Assembly: GCA_002452695.1 (NCBI GenBank)
Contig: DKFA01000026.1
Coordinates: 1-7,908 of the forward strand
Source: Dehalococcoidia bacterium UBA6808
GTDB taxonomy: Bacteria > Chloroflexota > Dehalococcoidia > GIF9 > UBA5629
Reading direction: 5' to 3'
DNA: 7,908 bases
Below the pieces are notes generated by a model, which saw only the letters and a list, made by a program, of their open reading frames with translations, was not told the DNA's origin and made no database searches. Within the stretch, counting starts at the first letter, position 1. Each line of letters begins with the position of its first letter. The translations under genes and the position numbers were made by a program. This document shows, in pieces, positions 5,649 through 7,908 of the stretch.

Positions 5649-6476
5649 TTATTGCAGACCGTCGAGGATGGACTCATCGATAGTGGCGCTGTGCTCAGGT
5701 CCGGGGAACTCGCCGGAATGCACTTCCTTTACATAATCAGATATAGCTGATTTCATGGTGCCAGCCATGCGGGCATACTGCTTGTTGTGCTTGGGCACGA
5801 AGTCGGTGTAGAGGCCGAGCATATCGTGTATGACCAGCACCTGCCCGCTGCACCAGGGGCCGGCCCCGATGCCGATGGTTGGTATCCTGAGCTTGCTGGT
5901 GATGAGTTTGGCCAGTTCCCGCGGCACAAGCTCCATTACGACCGCGAAGGCGCCTGCTTTTTCAAGAGCCAGCGCATCGTTGAGCAGCCGTTCTGCGGCC
6001 TCAGGGGTCTTGCCCTGCATGCGGAATCCGCCCAACTGGTTGACCGACTGCGGCGTGAGGCCGATATGCCCCATGACAGGGATGCCGCAATCCACAATGC
6101 GGCGAACGCTCTCGGCCACGGTCACGCCGCCCTCCAGCTTGATAGCCTGGCAGCCTGCCTCCTGTAAAAAGCGGGCGGCGTTGCGCAGCGTATCGGAGAT
6201 GCCGACCTGGTAGGACATGAAGGGCATGTCGCCTATGACCAGGGCGTTCTTAGAGCCGCGTACCACCGCCTTTGTGTGGTGAATCATATCGTCCATGGTG
6301 ACGGGTATGGTAGATTCGTAACCCAGGACGACCATGCCGAGTGTGTCTCCGACAAGTATCAGGTCCACGCCAGCCTCATCGACGATCTGCGCTGTGGGGT
6401 AGTCGTAGGCGGTGAGCATCGTGATGCGCTCACCGGCGTTCTTCTTTTCCTGGATCTTGTTGATGGTCAGGCGCAT
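5649..6476 (-). CDS. panB: 3-methyl-2-oxobutanoate hydroxymethyltransferase (ketopantoate synthesis)
   Basis: This cytoplasmic TIM-barrel enzyme transfers a hydroxymethyl group from methylene-tetrahydrofolate to 2-oxoisovalerate, giving ketopantoate, the committed step to pantothenate. At 275 residues it is of normal length. Seen in order: M-L-T-A-Y-D (20-25), the metal-site D44 in V-G-D-T-L-G, D83 in G-D-M-P-F, E115 in K-L-E-G-G, G-H-I-G-L-T-P-Q (136-143) and the likely catalytic E182 in M-E-L-V-P. Near residues 215-222 the segment reads G-P-W-C-S-G-Q where D is more usual than S before G-Q; the effect is unknown. The start is set by GGAGGAGG (6483-6490) six bases upstream. It is the last gene of a minus-strand operon, 18 bases after panD, and its stop is followed by a strong hairpin. 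Confidence 0.97.
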   Translation of the reverse strand: MRLTINKIQEKKNAGERITMLTAYDYPTAQIVDEAGVDLILVGDTLGMVVLGYESTIPVTMDDMIHHTKAVVRGSKNALVIGDMPFMSYQVGISDTLRNAARFLQEAGCQAIKLEGGVTVAESVRRIVDCGIPVMGHIGLTPQSVNQLGGFRMQGKTPEAAERLLNDALALEKAGAFAVVMELVPRELAKLITSKLRIPTIGIGAGPWCSGQVLVIHDMLGLYTDFVPKHNKQYARMAGTMKSAISDYVKEVHSGEFPGPEHSATIDESILDGLQ

Positions 6477-6494
6477 CGCGGGCCTCCTCCGGCT

Positions 6495-6896
6495 TTATTT
6501 GGAAGGGAGCAGGTTGTCCACCCAGGCATCGACATTCCTGGTGGATACGATATGGTTCTGCGCGTCAACGTAGACCAGGCGCGGCTTGATCTCGTTGCAC
6601 TGGTTGCTGGGAACATCATGGTAGGTGAGGATGATTACAATGTCGCCTCTGGCGCCCAGCCTGGCGGCCGCTCCGTTGAGGCAAATTTCGCCGTTGTTGC
6701 GCTTGCCCTCGATGGCATAGGTACTGAAGCGTGCGCCATTGTGGATATTGACTATTTCAACACGCTCGTAAGGTAATATATCGGCCGCTTCCAGCAGGAC
6801 TGGATCGATGGTGATGCTGCCTTCATAATCGACGTGGCAGTCGGTTATCCTGGCCCTGTGAATTTTACTTTTTAACATTGACCTGAATGTTGTCAT
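6495..6896 (-). CDS. panD: Aspartate 1-decarboxylase, pyruvoyl-dependent
   Basis: This cytoplasmic enzyme decarboxylates L-aspartate to beta-alanine, the second substrate of PanC. It is made as a proenzyme that cleaves itself between G26 and S27 in Y-E-G-S; S27 becomes the pyruvoyl cofactor. Other expected residues are present, each shifted by two from E. coli: K11, R56, Y60 and the N74-G-A-A-A-R79-L stretch. Its length, 133 residues, is normal. The start at 6896 is supported by AAGGAG (6903-6908) six bases upstream and by alignment of M-T-T-F-R-S-M-L with the family N terminus. It lies between the DUF2520 gene (28 bases upstream) and panB (18 bases downstream), so the three form one operon. 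Some organisms need the PanM/PanZ maturation factor; none is visible here. Confidence 0.96.
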   Translation of the reverse strand: MTTFRSMLKSKIHRARITDCHVDYEGSITIDPVLLEAADILPYERVEIVNIHNGARFSTYAIEGKRNNGEICLNGAAARLGARGDIVIILTYHDVPSNQCNEIKPRLVYVDAQNHIVSTRNVDAWVDNLLPSK

Positions 6897-6902
6897 CGGC
6901 GT

Positions 6903-6908
6903 CTCCTT
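6903..6908 (-). promoter_or_regulatory. Strong Shine-Dalgarno for panD
   Basis: On the minus strand AAGGAG sits six bases before the panD ATG. It lies in the 28-base gap after the DUF2520 stop, so panD is independently initiated within the operon. Confidence 0.75.
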
Positions 6909-6924
6909 ACGGGTAATTTATATA

Positions 6925-7893
6925 TCAGGGCTGTTTGTTCTCCAGTTGATTGGCCGTCCCGGCTGCGAAATCAAAGCCGAGCATCCTGTAAAACTCGTTG
7001 TAATCGCTCTCGTTGAAAATGGCCCTGCCTTCGAGGGCGGCGCGCAGCTCCTCGGCGGTATCAAGGCTGATCCTGCCTTTGGCCAGCGCAATGGAAATGG
7101 TTTGAAGCCCAAGCACGCGGTAGGTGTCGAGGGTGGACGGGCTGTCTTTTTCCAGTGCCTGCAGGTGCTTCTGTACCGTGCCGATATCGCCGCGGGCGAT
7201 GGGGCCGGTCAGACAGCCGGGGATGCCTACGCGTTCGATGTTGTTGACTGTGCCCTTGAGCAGCGGGAGCATGGCGCGCACAGCGTCTTCCTGTTTGATG
7301 CCAAATGACTGCCAGAGATCGGCAGCCGTCTTTATCAGAGTGACCAGATAGTTGGATAGCATAACGGCGGCTGCGTGATAGAGTATTTTGTCCGAAGCCT
7401 TGAGACGGATGATGTTGCCCTGCAGGGCGATAGCCATCTCTTCGGCTGCGGCCAAAGCTGTGGGATCGCCTTCCAGTGCGAAGGTGGAGCCGCGCATGTT
7501 GTGTATGGCTTCCTCTACGCTGGCAAAGGTCTGCAGGGGGTGCAGGCAGCAGGTGAATGCGCCAAACCTGCGGGCGGGCTCCAGTATATCGGTGGAATGC
7601 ACGCCGCTGCAGTGGATGACGTGTTGCCCCGCATGCCAGTTGACCGCAGCTGCAATATCAGCAATTCTGTCATCGGGAGTAGTGATGAATACGGCCTGCG
7701 CCAGGTCGGCCACCTGCTGGGGTGTGCTGCAGATGGCGCAGCCGCTGATAGATGAGGCCAGTCTCTGCGCAGAGGCAAGCGTGCGGCTGTTGACGGCGGT
7801 GACATGGTAGCCCTGATGATAGAGACAGTCAGCCAGGGCAGTGCCTGTGACGCCTGCTCCAATGATCCCTATTGTCGGTCTAATCTTTTTCAT
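6925..7893 (-). CDS. Rossmann-fold/DUF2520 protein, candidate PanG-type ketopantoate reductase
   Basis: This 322-residue protein has an N-terminal NAD(P)-binding Rossmann domain with G9-I-I-G-A-G-V-T-G17 and, after the second strand, N35-S-R37, which would suit NADPH. Further conserved-looking stretches are H94-C-S-G-V-H-S (94-100), H118-P-L-Q-T-F (118-123), K169 to N181 with Y172 and H173, and the DUF2520 signature G-C-L-T-G-P-I-A-R-G-D (226-236). The C-terminal half is helical, as in 6-phosphogluconate-dehydrogenase-like reductases. Family members have been called Rossmann-like/DUF2520 proteins; I recall that PanG of Francisella, an alternative ketopantoate reductase, is of this type. Position first in an operon with panD and panB, in a window lacking panE, supports NADPH-dependent reduction of ketopantoate to pantoate. 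The function is inference; a different 2-oxoacid reductase is possible. AGG (7903-7905) nine bases upstream is a moderate ribosome binding site. The operon promoter lies outside the window. Confidence 0.85.
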   Translation of the reverse strand: MKKIRPTIGIIGAGVTGTALADCLYHQGYHVTAVNSRTLASAQRLASSISGCAICSTPQQVADLAQAVFITTPDDRIADIAAAVNWHAGQHVIHCSGVHSTDILEPARRFGAFTCCLHPLQTFASVEEAIHNMRGSTFALEGDPTALAAAEEMAIALQGNIIRLKASDKILYHAAAVMLSNYLVTLIKTAADLWQSFGIKQEDAVRAMLPLLKGTVNNIERVGIPGCLTGPIARGDIGTVQKHLQALEKDSPSTLDTYRVLGLQTISIALAKGRISLDTAEELRAALEGRAIFNESDYNEFYRMLGFDFAAGTANQLENKQP

Positions 7894-7908
7894 TTCATTA
7901 AACCTGCA

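Noticed and set aside
6276..6776. Plus-strand open frame opposite panB and panD
   Set aside because: It lies antisense to two firmly identified enzymes and crosses their junction; no recognisable motif.

Overview
This 7.9 kb stretch is compact bacterial chromosome of moderately high GC, broken by two AT-rich intergenic blocks. I see no rRNA, tRNA, transposase, phage gene or CRISPR array. Gene content suggests an environmental bacterium, possibly Chloroflexota of the Dehalococcoidia type. Pointers are the LemA/M48 peptidase pair with zinc-ribbon additions and pantothenate genes with a DUF2520 protein instead of classical panE. That placement is inference from gene style, not from a marker gene.

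Left part (1-1374): a heptad-repeat AT-rich block leads into a 12-helix MFS transporter of unknown substrate. A perfect extended -10 (TGATATAAT) lies so that transcription should start on the A of the ATG, so the mRNA is probably leaderless. Next (1503-3761) comes a plus-strand operon: a double zinc-ribbon (zf-TFIIB) protein, a LemA-family membrane protein and an HtpX-like M48 metalloprotease with a C-terminal four-cysteine zinc ribbon. Together they look like a membrane-protein quality-control or envelope-stress unit.

Right part (3762-7908): pantothenate (vitamin B5) biosynthesis in two convergent units. On the plus strand, panC has its own promoter and strong RBS and is followed by a Nudix hydrolase. 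On the minus strand, an operon reads DUF2520/Rossmann protein, panD, panB. PanB makes ketopantoate, PanD makes beta-alanine and PanC joins pantoate to beta-alanine. The only missing step, ketopantoate reductase, is plausibly done by the DUF2520 protein (PanG-like), so the locus may encode the whole route from ketoisovalerate and aspartate. The two units meet in a 225 bp AT-rich gap holding the second heptad-repeat block, an imperfect inverted repeat and a 15 bp-stem hairpin just beyond the panB stop.

Two smaller items are easily missed: a possible 56-codon minus-strand ORF between htpX and panC, and a small GC-rich hairpin repeat in the leader of the Nudix gene. Nothing here amounts to a clearly new system. 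The best leads are the PanG-like gene in context, the heptad repeats and the zinc-ribbon/LemA/M48 operon.
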